A stretch of DNA of 58,994 nucleotides from Streptomyces sp. OR43 (GCF_008042275.1 NZ_RDBK01000043.1:3290922-3349915), one strand, 5' to 3'. Numbered from the stretch's first letter, positions 9,058-16,788 are shown. Translations and numbers: made by a program. The notes: generated from the letters alone by a model not told the origin.

Positions 9058-9278
9058 CGTCGCCGCCGCTCACCGACGCGGCGGTGTCGGCCAGGCGACG
9101 GTGTTGGGCTGGGGCGAGGGGATGTCAGGGCATGCTGCATCGCAGCGACTCCTCGGGTGTTTGTAGGAGGCGCGGTGCTGACTTCTCGTGCAAAGCCGTC
9201 GGCACCGCGCCGTGAATTCGCCTATCAGGGCGGGCCCGGTCAGGGGAATTGGTAACTCCCAGACGTCGGTCTTGGGTT

Positions 9279-9301
9279 AAGCGCGGCAGCCAGCCGCGCT
9301 T
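9279..9301. repeat. Short hairpin AAGCGCGGC / GCCGCGCTT
   Basis: Perfect 9-bp arms at 9279-9287 and 9293-9301 around a 5-base loop (AGCCA). There is no T-run after it, and it lies inside a divergent promoter region, so an operator, nicking-site hairpin or structured leader is as likely as a terminator. Confidence 0.6.
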
Positions 9302-9460
9302 GTAATCTCAGGCGGTACACCGGATCTCCTCACGGCTTATCGGACGGGGGGCTAACGGGCCCACCGTGCTGCCCATTCGGACGAGACAACACGGATAAGC
9401 ACAGCTCAGCGGGGTGGAGCGCTGCTCCGTCCCGGTGGCATGGCGAGACAGTAGACCGGG

Positions 9461-9532
9461 ATTCCGGCCGCACCTAACGGCTCTCGGACCCGCCCTCGGA
9501 CGAAGGGACGGCTCGTTAGGTGCGGCCGGAAT
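9461..9532. repeat. Perfect 19-bp inverted repeat with 34-base spacer
   Basis: The left arm 9461-9479 (ATTCCGGCCGCACCTAACG) is the exact reverse complement of the right arm 9514-9532. The spacer is 9480-9513. It sits 99 bases upstream of the methyltransferase start. Arms this long with a fixed spacer suit a dimeric DNA-binding protein or a relaxase/recombinase target more than a terminator. Confidence 0.8.
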
Positions 9533-9631
9533 TCGCGACTAACCTCCGGCGCAACCCCGCTCGAAACGATCGCTGTTGAGCGACGTCCGGAGGGGGTCCA
9601 GTCCCGCTGTGCCCTGAAAGAGGCCCCGCAC

Positions 9632-10378
9632 ATGAGCTACACGCTGCACCGAGGCGATGCCCTCACCGTGCTCAAGACCCTCCCGGACGAGAGCGTCAAC
9701 GCCGTCATCACCGACCCGCCGTACAACTCTGGCGGGCGTACCAGTTCGGACCGCACCGGTCGCACTGCGCGAGCCAAGTACGTCACCAGCAACAGTGCAC
9801 ACGACCTGCAGAACTTCCCCGGAGAGAACCGCGACCAGAGGAGCTATCGGAGCTGGCTGACCGAACTCCTCACCGAGGCGTACCGGGCCTCGACCGAGCA
9901 CGCGGTCGCCATGGTCTTCACCGACTGGCGCCAGGAACCGACCACCTCGGACGCCCTGCAGATGGCCGGGTGGACCTGGAGCGGCACCATCCCGTGGATC
10001 AAGCCGTCCAGCCGGCCCCGCAAGGGCGGGCCGAAGCAGGACTCGGAGTTCATCATCTGGGGCGTCAAGGGATCCCTCGACAACACCCGCGACCTCTACC
10101 TGCCGGGTCATTACATCGCCTCCCAGCCCCGCAAGGGCCGGGTCCACATCACCCAGAAGCCGGTCGAGGTCATGCAGCAGCTCGTCCAGGTCTGCCCCGA
10201 GGGCGGCACCGTGCTCGACCCGTTCACCGGCAGCGGCTCCACGGGGGTCGCGGCCCTGCGCGAGGGGCGCCGCTTCGTGGGTGTCGAGCTGTCCGCGCAC
10301 TACGCCGACGTCGCCGAGGAGCGGCTGCTCGCCGAACTGACAAAGGACGACTTCGAGCTGGCCGGACCGGAGGCATGA
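9632..10378 (+). CDS. DNA methyltransferase, beta class (N6-A or N4-C)
   Basis: A 248-residue protein. The catalytic motif IV DPPY is at residues 28-31 and comes before the AdoMet-binding motif I (LDPFTGSGSTG, about 195-205). This order defines the beta class of amino-methyltransferases, which methylate adenine N6 or cytosine N4. GAAAGAGG precedes the ATG. No restriction endonuclease gene lies beside it, so it is an orphan enzyme, as often found on conjugative elements, where it may protect incoming DNA or regulate transfer. Its last codons overlap an ATG (ATGA at 10375) that opens a further reading frame cut by the transposon left end at 10407. Confidence 0.9.
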   Translation: MSYTLHRGDALTVLKTLPDESVNAVITDPPYNSGGRTSSDRTGRTARAKYVTSNSAHDLQNFPGENRDQRSYRSWLTELLTEAYRASTEHAVAMVFTDWRQEPTTSDALQMAGWTWSGTIPWIKPSSRPRKGGPKQDSEFIIWGVKGSLDNTRDLYLPGHYIASQPRKGRVHITQKPVEVMQQLVQVCPEGGTVLDPFTGSGSTGVAALREGRRFVGVELSAHYADVAEERLLAELTKDDFELAGPEA

Positions 10379-10406
10379 GTATGAAAGCGGAGAGCCCGGG
10401 GCCTGT
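10375..10406 (+). pseudogene. Start of a gene apparently cut by the transposon
   Basis: An ATG overlapping the methyltransferase stop (ATGA) begins MSMKAESPGP and then runs into the transposon terminus at 10407. The 4-base overlap is the usual sign of translational coupling, so this was probably the next gene of the methyltransferase operon. The frame continues to a stop at 10498-10500, but only through transposon-end DNA. No continuation was recognised to the right of the other end at 24,159. Confidence 0.35.
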
Positions 10407-10432
10407 TGTGACGACGCATCACGGTTGGCAAA
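10407..10432 (+). repeat. Left terminal inverted repeat
   Basis: It begins TGTGACGACGCATC and ends GTTGGCAAA. A second GTTGGCAA lies at 10444-10451, exactly 20 bases after the first (10424-10431). Compare with the right end at 24134-24159. Confidence 0.75.
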
Positions 10433-10543
10433 TCAGCACGCTTGTTGGCAAACGACGCCGTCGAAGCTCTGTGGTTACTCTGCGTAGCGAACAGTTGTGA
10501 TCAACTGCTGCGGGGACGCTGCGTGAGCTGGTGATGTGGTGCG

Positions 10544-11264
10544 GTGAATCCACAGCCGGATGGCCAGGTCCGTTCCGACGGGTGTGTCCTGGACGAGCTG
10601 ATGTCGCCGTACGGCAGTCTGAGTGAGGCCCGTACACGGCTGGTGATGCGGGACAACTGGGCGAGTCGCTGGACGGCCGCCTGGCAGATCAACGGGTCGG
10701 AGGTCGTCTGGCCGGTCCGGGATCTGGGTTCAGTGCCGGTGCTGTCTTCGACGCCGGTGCGCGGTTTCACGTGGAGGACGAAGCAGCAGCATCGTCCCGG
10801 GCTGGAGTTCCTGGTCTCGACAGGGCGGAAGCACGGCTTCGAATCGCTGGAGGAGAGGGCGGCCCTGCTGGCCCTGGACTTCATGACGGTGATCGAGGTG
10901 CTCCCGCAGCCCTTCGCCCTCACCTTCGAGCACGTCGACGGCCATGCCGGGCACATTCCCGACTTCCTGGCCGTGATGGGCGACGGCGGCCGCCTGCGGC
11001 TGGCACTACTCGGTGATCACCGGCTGGCGCTCGCACGTCCTCTCGGGTCTGGACGCGCTGTCGGCTCAACGGCGGCCGATGACGGACCAGCTGGGCTGCC
11101 AGCCGGTTCTTCTTGAGGCTGCCGCCGAGGGGCCGGTCACTTTCGGGGAACTGGTACAGGCGACACGGGTTCCGGCGGTGGGTCGGACGCACGCGGTTCA
11201 TCTGCTCTGGCACCGCCGGCTCGGCTTCGACAGACGCCGATGGCCCAGAAGGTGTCGCGGCTGA
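10544..11264 (+). pseudogene. tnsA: tnsA-like transposase endonuclease subunit, broken
   Basis: Frame 2 from GTG 10544 encodes the N-terminal part of a TnsA-like nuclease: a Glu-containing GFESLEERAALLALDF segment and the catalytic-site block GHIPDFLAVMGDGG. Near 10990-11005 the homology switches to frame 3, where the same DNA reads AACGWHYSVITGW and continues through HVLSGLDALSAQRRPMTDQL to a stop at 11264. In intact relatives these two blocks are separated by a few tens of residues that include the catalytic Lys. So a small deletion removed that part and changed the frame. TnsA normally cuts the 5' ends of the element together with TnsB. The gene is dead. Confidence 0.7.
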
Positions 11265-11405
11265 TCGACCGCCGGCTCAGCGCCAACGCCCGCAAGAAGG
11301 GGGACCCGACGCTGGCCGGCGTCATGGTCAGCGGCTGGGGCCAGCACGGGAAGACCGCCACCGTCTGCCGGGTCGTCGCCGCGTTCGAAGATCAGGCCGC
11401 TCTCC
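11234..11405 (+). pseudogene. tniB/tnsC-like ATPase, N-terminal fragment
   Basis: Frame 2 encodes about 55 residues, including VSRLIDRRLSANARKKGDPT and a Walker A motif GWGQHGKT at 11332-11355, followed by TVCRVVAAFED. The spacing resembles the start of TniB/TnsC AAA+ proteins, which choose the target for Tn7-like transposases. Homology then stops and a different frame with TniQ-like sequence begins, so the rest of the ATPase was deleted. No tnsB (DDE transposase) sequence lies between this fragment and tnsA, although it would be expected there. Confidence 0.55.
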
Positions 11406-11984
11406 CGGGAAGACAGCAATCCGCAGAGGTATCGCAGCCCACCTCGTCCAGGCCGTCACGGGCATGTCGTTGGACGACGCAGGAACCTATCTCGGCGTCC
11501 CCCCGCCTTGGATGGCAGCCTGGGGAAGATTCCGCCCCCTGGAGGAGCGCTTGCACGGTTGCCGAGCCGATCTGTCCATGCTGTTCCAACGTCTCACCGA
11601 TCACGTCGCTGACCAGCCGGCTGTGGACTACGCCGCCCGACGGAAACGCTTCGCGAACTGGACTCTCCCCGAGTCGGACCTGCAGAGGATCGTCGAGAAC
11701 TACCCCAGCAGACGCCGACTCCTCGCCCGCGGCTCCCAGAGAGGCGCTCGGATACGCGTCGCGTCGGCTTCTCCGCCCTGGTCTGGTCCCGGCTCACTGG
11801 CAGTGAGTGGCGTCTGGCACCTGACCTGCAACCACTGCCCGTCGAGGGAGTCGCCATTGTCGACGCTGGAGTCATCCACCAACTCCAGGGGCGCAATCCG
11901 GACCACCAACCCTTCTACACGTATCTCCACGACCTTCTGCCGGACTACGCCAGCACGATCCTCGAAGGGGAGGATCACCACTGA
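11400..11984 (+). pseudogene. tniQ-like targeting protein, C-terminal remnant with frameshift
   Basis: Frame 1 (about 11410-11710) reads as the C-terminal region of actinobacterial TniQ-type proteins: MSLDDAGTYLGVPPPW, then VDYAARRKRFANW and a Leu-rich helix. At about 11,720-11,750 the similarity passes to frame 3, which reads RRVGFSALVWSRLTGSEW and ends at TGA 11982-11984. At least one frameshift and loss of the N-terminal zinc-binding part are therefore needed. TniQ/TnsD proteins guide Tn7-like elements to their target. The assignment rests on remembered family patterns, not a search. Confidence 0.5.
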
Positions 11985-11994
11985 TCAGGCGGGG

Positions 11995-13248
11995 TCAATG
12001 ACTGCGGGGCCGTCGTCCGGGTCGGCGGCGTACTGCGTCGGTGCCTGTCCATGGCGCGATGAGCGCGGCGGCCACGGAGACGGCGGCCAGGAGCAAGAAG
12101 AGAGGGCCGTAGCCGCCAAGGGGAACGGCCAGGGCGGCACCGGCGAACGGTGCGAGGGCTGCCGCTGTATGGGCGGGAGCAGCCAGGAGCCCGGAGAGCC
12201 GGCCGTAGTGGGCGGTGCCCCAGCGGTCGGTGATGGCGGTGGCCTGGAGCAGGGTGAGGTTGCCGCGGACCATGCCAGCCATGACCGACACGGCGATGAG
12301 CAGGGCGTACGGGCCGGGCGCGGCAGCGAAGGCGGCTGTGGCCAGAGCACCGAGCGCGATCAGAATCGTGGTGCGGGCCGTAGCGGCGGTGCGGCGGGCG
12401 AGGGCTGCGTACAGGGTGCGGCCGAGAGTTTGGCCCGCGCCGCCGATACCGAGGGCCCAGGCGGCCTGGCTGGTGGTGTACCCGCGTTCGAGGAGAAGTG
12501 GGACGAGGGCGACGACGACGGCGTACATCGTGAAGGCCGACAGGGTGAAGGCGGCGGCAAGCAGCAGGAACGGTCGGCTCCGACTGACATCGACAGCTTC
12601 TGCGGCTGTGTGGGCAGGGCTCGTTGGAGCCTCGGGCCAGGGTGCGCGCAGGGCCAGGGCGTGGGCCGGGATGGTGACGAGGGCGAGGATGACGGCGAGC
12701 ACGAGGTAGGTGTGGCGCCAGGACAGATGGTCGGCGAGGGCCGCGGTCAGGGGCGCGAAGACGGTGGAGGCGAGCCCGCCGGCGAGGGTGACGATCGTCA
12801 GGGCGCGGACGTGGTCAGGGGCCCACCAGCGTGTGAGGGCGGCGAACGCCGGCTGGTAGAAGGTGGCTGCCATCGCGAGCCCGGCGAGTGCCCAACCGGC
12901 GAAGAAGACCGGAACGTTGGGGGCCGCGGCCACGATCAGGAGACTGACGACGCCGAGCACGGATCCGGTGGTCATGACAGTGCGCGGCCCGCTCCGGTCG
13001 AGGATGCGGCCGACGCGGATCCCGGCGAGGGCGGAGACGACGAGGCCCAACGAGAACGCGGCGGTGGTCGCCCCGGCCGGCCAGCCGGTCGCGGCGGTGA
13101 TCTGGGGGTTGAGGACGGGGAAGGCGTAGTAGACGATGCCCCAGCTCACGATCTGCGTGGCGCAGAGGGCGGGCAGGGCGGCGCGGGGCCGCGACCGGTC
13201 CCCTGTTCCGGTCGCGACCCCGCGCGCAGGGGTGCCCAGGTCGGTCAC
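11995..13248 (-). CDS. MFS transporter of the arsenic cargo
   Basis: A 417-residue protein with 12 predicted hydrophobic helices and a central hydrophilic loop near residues 195-215. The loop after helix 2 reads GRILDRSGPR, the MFS signature. The start is GTG 13248, overlapping the stop of the upstream flavoprotein by four bases (GTGA), so the two are translationally coupled. In known arsenic operons MFS proteins export modified arsenicals (ArsJ, ArsK and ArsP-like systems). This one is not clearly any of those, so the substrate is left open. Coupling to an oxidoreductase suggests export of its product. Confidence 0.8.
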   Translation of the reverse strand: MTDLGTPARGVATGTGDRSRPRAALPALCATQIVSWGIVYYAFPVLNPQITAATGWPAGATTAAFSLGLVVSALAGIRVGRILDRSGPRTVMTTGSVLGVVSLLIVAAAPNVPVFFAGWALAGLAMAATFYQPAFAALTRWWAPDHVRALTIVTLAGGLASTVFAPLTAALADHLSWRHTYLVLAVILALVTIPAHALALRAPWPEAPTSPAHTAAEAVDVSRSRPFLLLAAAFTLSAFTMYAVVVALVPLLLERGYTTSQAAWALGIGGAGQTLGRTLYAALARRTAATARTTILIALGALATAAFAAAPGPYALLIAVSVMAGMVRGNLTLLQATAITDRWGTAHYGRLSGLLAAPAHTAAALAPFAGAALAVPLGGYGPLFLLLAAVSVAAALIAPWTGTDAVRRRPGRRPRSH

Positions 13249-14648
13249 GAGCCGCAGCAGCCGCCCGCCGGTGCCTCCTCAGCAGCGGCCCCGACCGCGG
13301 TGGGGGCGCCGAGCTGGACGAGTTGCGGTGCGGGAGCGCAGCAGCCGCCGCCGTCGGCTTCCTGGGCGCTGGGGGCGTCGAACAGGCCGGCGCCGCCGCA
13401 GACTCCGGTCTCGGGCAGGGTGAGTTCTACGCGGTCGGCGGAGGCGAGGTCGCCGGCGATCGCGGCGGCCACCGAGCGGACCTGCTCGTAGCCGGTCATC
13501 GCCAGGAACGTCGGGGCGCGGCCGTAGGACTTCATCCCGACCAGGTACACGCCGGGTTCGGGGTGGGAGAGCTCGCGGTGGCCGTGGGGGTAGACGGTGC
13601 CGCAGGAGTGCTGGTTGGGGTCGATCAGCGGAGCGAGGGCGACGGGTGCCTGGAGGCGCTCGTCGAGGCCCAGGCGCAGCTCGTTCAGGAAGGACAGGTC
13701 GGGGCGGAAGCCGGTCAGCACGATCAGCTCGTCGACCGCGTCCAGGCGGCGTCCGTCCTCGCCGACCAGGACCAGACGGCCGTCGGTGTCGCGCTCGACC
13801 GCTTCGGTGCGGAATCCGGTGACGGCGTCCGCGTGACCGGCATCGACGGCGGCCTTCGCTGCCAGGCCCAGAGCGCCGCGTGCGGGGAGCTGGTCGGCTT
13901 CGCCGCCGCCGAAGGTGGAGCCGGAGATGCCCCGGCGCAGGATCCATACGCCCTTCGTCCCAGCGCCGTCCTGGGCTTTGGCGAGGTCGGCGAGGTAGGC
14001 GAGGGCGGTGAAGGCGGAGGCGCCGGAGCCGATGACGGCAGTGCGCTTGCCCGCGTACCGGGCGCGGACGGCGGGGTCCTTCAGGTCCGGGACACGGTAG
14101 GTGATCCGGCCCGCGGCGGCCCTCTCGCCGAGCGCGGGCAGTCCGCTGCCGCCGGACGGGGACGGGGTGGCCCAGGTGCCGGAGGCGTCGATGACGGAGC
14201 GCGCGAAGACCCGCTCCTCACGGCCGTCGGCGTGGGCGAGGTGCACGACGAACGGCTGCTGCTCACGGTCGGCGTCGACGATGCGGTCCCGGCCGGTGCG
14301 CGAGACGCCGGTGACCGTCGCACCGAGGCGGACGCGGTCGCCGAGGACGTCGGCGAGCGGCTGCAGGTACTGCTCGGCCCAGTCGCCGCCGGAGGGGTAG
14401 GTGTCCGGGTCGGGCCGTGTCCAGCCGGTGGGAGCGAGGAGCTTCTCGGCGGCCGGGTCGACTACCTCGCCCCAGGTGGAGAAAAGGCGCACGTGCGCCC
14501 ACTCGCGCACCGCTGCGCCGGCCTTCTGGCCTGCTTCCAGGACCAGGGGTTCGATGCCCTGGTCGAGCAGGTGGGCGGCGGCGGCCAGGCCGGCGGGTCC
14601 GGCTCCGATCACGACGACGGGCAGCTCGGTGGTGGCGGGCGCGTTCAC
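13245..14648 (-). CDS. FAD/NAD(P)-binding oxidoreductase with C-terminal CC motifs
   Basis: A 467-residue flavoprotein. The GTG at 14648 is chosen because AAGGAG lies five bases upstream; the longer frame to 14705 lacks a site. An N-terminal FAD fingerprint VIGAGPAGLAAAAHLL and a central NAD(P) fingerprint VIGSGASAFTALAYL define a two-dinucleotide-fold monooxygenase/reductase. The last 50 residues carry CGGAG, GGGCCAPAP and a terminal GGCCGS, vicinal Cys pairs able to bind As(III) or another soft metal. It is coupled to the MFS gene downstream and divergent from an arsO-like gene, with an ArsR-type operator region between. The vicinal-Cys tail is unusual for ArsO-type enzymes. Confidence 0.8.
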   Translation of the reverse strand: MNAPATTELPVVVIGAGPAGLAAAAHLLDQGIEPLVLEAGQKAGAAVREWAHVRLFSTWGEVVDPAAEKLLAPTGWTRPDPDTYPSGGDWAEQYLQPLADVLGDRVRLGATVTGVSRTGRDRIVDADREQQPFVVHLAHADGREERVFARSVIDASGTWATPSPSGGSGLPALGERAAAGRITYRVPDLKDPAVRARYAGKRTAVIGSGASAFTALAYLADLAKAQDGAGTKGVWILRRGISGSTFGGGEADQLPARGALGLAAKAAVDAGHADAVTGFRTEAVERDTDGRLVLVGEDGRRLDAVDELIVLTGFRPDLSFLNELRLGLDERLQAPVALAPLIDPNQHSCGTVYPHGHRELSHPEPGVYLVGMKSYGRAPTFLAMTGYEQVRSVAAAIAGDLASADRVELTLPETGVCGGAGLFDAPSAQEADGGGCCAPAPQLVQLGAPTAVGAAAEEAPAGGCCGS

Positions 14649-14757
14649 GGCGACTCCTTGCGTGGTTCGACATCTGTCGATGGCTTGCGTGGCCCAGCAT
14701 GGCACCTGTATTGATGAGCGTCAACATAGACATTCATCGAATCCAGGGGGATTGTTC
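14649..14757. promoter_or_regulatory. Divergent promoter region with ArsR-type dyads
   Basis: Between two divergent flavoprotein genes. A dyad lies at 14711-14741; its core TCAACATAGAC is shared with the operator at 15838-15869. A second, shorter dyad TTCGACATCTGTCGA lies at 14666-14680. The shared half-sites TTCGAC/GTCGAA point to one ArsR (the gene at 15862) controlling three transcripts. Confidence 0.6.
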
Positions 14758-15819
14758 ATGGAGGACATCGATGTCGCCGTGATCGGCGGCGGCCAGTCCG
14801 GACTCGCCACCGCCCATGCGCTGCTGCGCCGCGGGCTGCGGCCCGTGGTGCTGGAGGCATCCGACCGTACGGCCGGGTCGTGGCCGCACTACTACGACAG
14901 CCTCACGCTGTTCTCGCCCGCCCGGTACACCTCTCTGCCCGGAATGCCGTTCCCCGGCGCCGACCGTGACCGATACCCGCACCGGGACGAGGTCGTCGCC
15001 TACCTCACCGCCTACGCAGACCGCCTGAACGCCGACATCCGCACCGGCCGGCGGGTCATCTCCGTACGACGCGACGGATCCGCATTCGACGTGGTCCTCG
15101 AAGGCGGTGGCAGGCTCGGGGCGCGGGCCGTCGTCGCGGCTTCCGGCACCTTTGGCCGGCCGCACCGGCCGGAGTTGCCGGGGCTGGCGGAGTTCACTTG
15201 CCAGGTGGTGCACGCCGCCGATTACCGCAGCCCGGCCCCTTTCGCCGGCGGTCGGCTGGTGGTGGTCGGGGCCGGTAACTCCGCCGTGCAGATCGCCGCC
15301 GAACTCGCCGGAGCCGCCAGTGTCACGCTCGCCACCCGCGGCCCGGTGAAGTTCGCAGTCCAGCGCGTCCTTGGCCGCGACCTGCACTTCTGGACGGCGC
15401 GCACCGGCCTGGACACTGCACCCCTCGGCCGGCTCCTGCCGCATCCGCCGGCGCAGCCGGTCCTCGACGACGGCCGCTACCGCGCCGCCCTGGCCGCCGG
15501 GCGACCTGATCGGCGACCGCTGTTCACTGGCGCCGACGGGAACAAGCTCATCTGGCCGGACGGAGAGCCGGAGGAGGTCGACGCGATCGTGCTCGCCACC
15601 GGCTACCGCCCCGACCTGCCCTACCTCGCCTCCCTGGATGGCGCCCTGGATGCCGACGGGAGCCCCCGGCACCGCGAGGGCCTCTCCACCAGCGTGCCGG
15701 GGCTGGCGTTCGTCGGGCTGGAGTGGCAGCGCAGCCTCTCGTCGAACTCACTGCGCGGGGTGGGCCGGGACGCGGAACGGATCGCCCGGCGCCTGGCTGC
15801 CCACCTCGCGCGCCGGTGA
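14758..15819 (+). CDS. arsO: ArsO-like flavin-dependent monooxygenase
   Basis: A 353-residue protein starting at ATG 14758 with AGGGGG upstream. It has an N-terminal FAD motif VIGGGQSGLATAHALL, the LTLFSPARYTSLPG block, a central NADPH motif VVGAGNSAVQIAAEL, and VLATGYRPDLPYL, the pattern of ArsO/YhhW-like small monooxygenases found in actinomycete ars operons. It probably oxidises a small substrate with NADPH and oxygen; the arsenical substrate of ArsO is not settled. The arsR operator begins 18 bases after its stop. A second, divergent ArsO paralogue lies at 17686-18753. Confidence 0.75.
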   Translation: MEDIDVAVIGGGQSGLATAHALLRRGLRPVVLEASDRTAGSWPHYYDSLTLFSPARYTSLPGMPFPGADRDRYPHRDEVVAYLTAYADRLNADIRTGRRVISVRRDGSAFDVVLEGGGRLGARAVVAASGTFGRPHRPELPGLAEFTCQVVHAADYRSPAPFAGGRLVVVGAGNSAVQIAAELAGAASVTLATRGPVKFAVQRVLGRDLHFWTARTGLDTAPLGRLLPHPPAQPVLDDGRYRAALAAGRPDRRPLFTGADGNKLIWPDGEPEEVDAIVLATGYRPDLPYLASLDGALDADGSPRHREGLSTSVPGLAFVGLEWQRSLSSNSLRGVGRDAERIARRLAAHLARR

Positions 15820-15837
15820 CGAGCCTCCACACGCTGG

Positions 15838-15869
15838 TTCGACGTGTGTCAACATAGACGTATGTCGAA
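15838..15869 (+). promoter_or_regulatory. ArsR operator overlapping the arsR start
   Basis: A 32-bp imperfect dyad with arms TTCGAC and GTCGAA and inner GTC/GAC, spanning the arsR ATG at 15862. The same TCAACATAGAC core occurs at 14721-14731. Binding here would block the arsR transcript, which seems to be leaderless or nearly so. Confidence 0.65.
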
Positions 15870-16236
15870 TGCGAAGGTGCTGCCCCTGCTCGAACCCGCC
15901 GATGGTCAGGGCGTGGCGCCGTGCTGCCCGCCGCTGACCGAGCGCCCCATGAGTGCCGCGGAGGCCGAGACCGCCGCGCGGATGTTCAAGGCCCTCGGCG
16001 ACCCGGTGCGCCTGCGGCTGTTCTCCGCCGTGGCCTCGCACGAGGGCGGGGAGGCGTGCGTGTGCGACATCTCCGACGTCGGCGTCTCCCAGCCCACCGT
16101 GTCCCACCACCTGAAGAAGCTGAAGGAGGCCGGGCTGCTCACCTCGGAGCGGCGCGGCACCTGGGTGTACTACCGCGTCGAGCCGTCCGTGCTCGCCGCG
16201 ATGGGCAAGCTGCTGGCCATGCCGGCCGCGGCCTGA
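15862..16236 (+). CDS. arsR: ArsR-family metalloid-responsive repressor
   Basis: A 124-residue winged-helix repressor. Cys66 and Cys68 in EACVCDISDV occupy the classic As(III) position at the start of the recognition helix region (compare ELCVCDL in E. coli ArsR), and a Cys pair at 21-22 could give a third ligand. The DNA-reading helix is VSQPTVSHHLKKLKEAGLL. ATG 15862 lies within its own putative operator, consistent with autoregulation. It is followed after 12 bases by the arsN1-like gene, so they form an operon. It probably also controls the divergent flavoprotein genes at 14649-14757. Confidence 0.9.
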   Translation: MSNAKVLPLLEPADGQGVAPCCPPLTERPMSAAEAETAARMFKALGDPVRLRLFSAVASHEGGEACVCDISDVGVSQPTVSHHLKKLKEAGLLTSERRGTWVYYRVEPSVLAAMGKLLAMPAAA

Positions 16237-16248
16237 CGACAGGACGGA

Positions 16249-16770
16249 ATGAGGGGGGAAGCGGTGAGCGGGGCGTTGAGTGCGGTGGTAGTGCCACTGG
16301 CGGCGGAGCATGCCGAGCAGGTGCTGGCGATCTACCAGGCGGGGATCGAGGAAGGGAACGCGACCTTCGAGACCGTCGCCCCGACGTGGGAGGCGTTCGA
16401 CGCGGCGAAGATGCCCGAGCACCGCTTCTCCGCTCTCGATGAGAGGGGGAAGGTGCTGGGGTGGGTCGCGGCAAGCCGCGTCTCCGACCGGTGCGCGTAC
16501 GCCGGTGTGGTCGAGCACTCCGTCTACGTCCACCCCGAGGCGCGCGGGCGGGGCGTGGCCTCCGCGCTGCTCAAGGGGTTGATCAACTCCACCGAGGCAG
16601 CCGGGATCTGGACGGTCCAGTCGGGCATCTTCCCCGAGAACGCTGCCAGCCTCGCCGTGCACCGGCGGGCCGGCTTCCGTGTGCTGGGCACGCGTGAGCG
16701 CATCGGCAAGCAGCACGGCCGTTGGCGCGACGTCGTTCTCGTCGAGCGACGCAGCCTGCTCATCGACTGA
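16249..16770 (+). CDS. arsN1: GNAT acetyltransferase, ArsN1/PAT-like
   Basis: A 173-residue GNAT protein. The start is ATG 16249, though a GTG at 16264 directly after a G-rich ribosome site is possible. The acetyl-CoA loop is VHPEARGRGVASALL and the C-terminal block is NAASLAVHRRAGFRVLGTRERIG, as in phosphinothricin-type acetyltransferases. ArsN1 members of this family acetylate the arsenic antibiotic arsinothricin; others act on phosphinothricin or methionine sulfoximine. Co-transcription with arsR in an arsenic cargo favours the ArsN1 role. The true substrate cannot be decided from sequence. Confidence 0.75.
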   Translation: MRGEAVSGALSAVVVPLAAEHAEQVLAIYQAGIEEGNATFETVAPTWEAFDAAKMPEHRFSALDERGKVLGWVAASRVSDRCAYAGVVEHSVYVHPEARGRGVASALLKGLINSTEAAGIWTVQSGIFPENAASLAVHRRAGFRVLGTRERIGKQHGRWRDVVLVERRSLLID

Positions 16771-16788
16771 CCGGACGACCTCGCGGGC

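Larger units (their letters stand above)
9058..9631. other. Divergent intergenic region with two inverted repeats
   Basis: 574 bases without a gene, between the minus-strand hydrolase gene and the plus-strand methyltransferase gene. It should hold both promoters. It contains a 9-bp hairpin (9279-9301) and a perfect 19-bp inverted repeat with a 34-base loop (9461-9532), listed separately. It is a candidate site for a transfer origin or regulator binding, but nothing in the sequence proves either. Confidence 0.6.

Noticed and set aside
10492..10507. Palindrome CAGTTG-TGAT-CAACTG inside the left transposon end
   Set aside because: Perfect, but short and unique; no matching copy was found at the right end, so it is not counted as a transposase site.
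11113..13491. A plus-strand reading frame of 792 codons
   Set aside because: Its first 200 codons overlap the tniB/tniQ remnants, but the remainder is antisense to the MFS gene and has low-complexity Gly/Arg-rich translation. It is not one gene.
13323..14714. A plus-strand frame of 463 codons
   Set aside because: Antisense to the flavoprotein gene, which has two clear dinucleotide-binding motifs.
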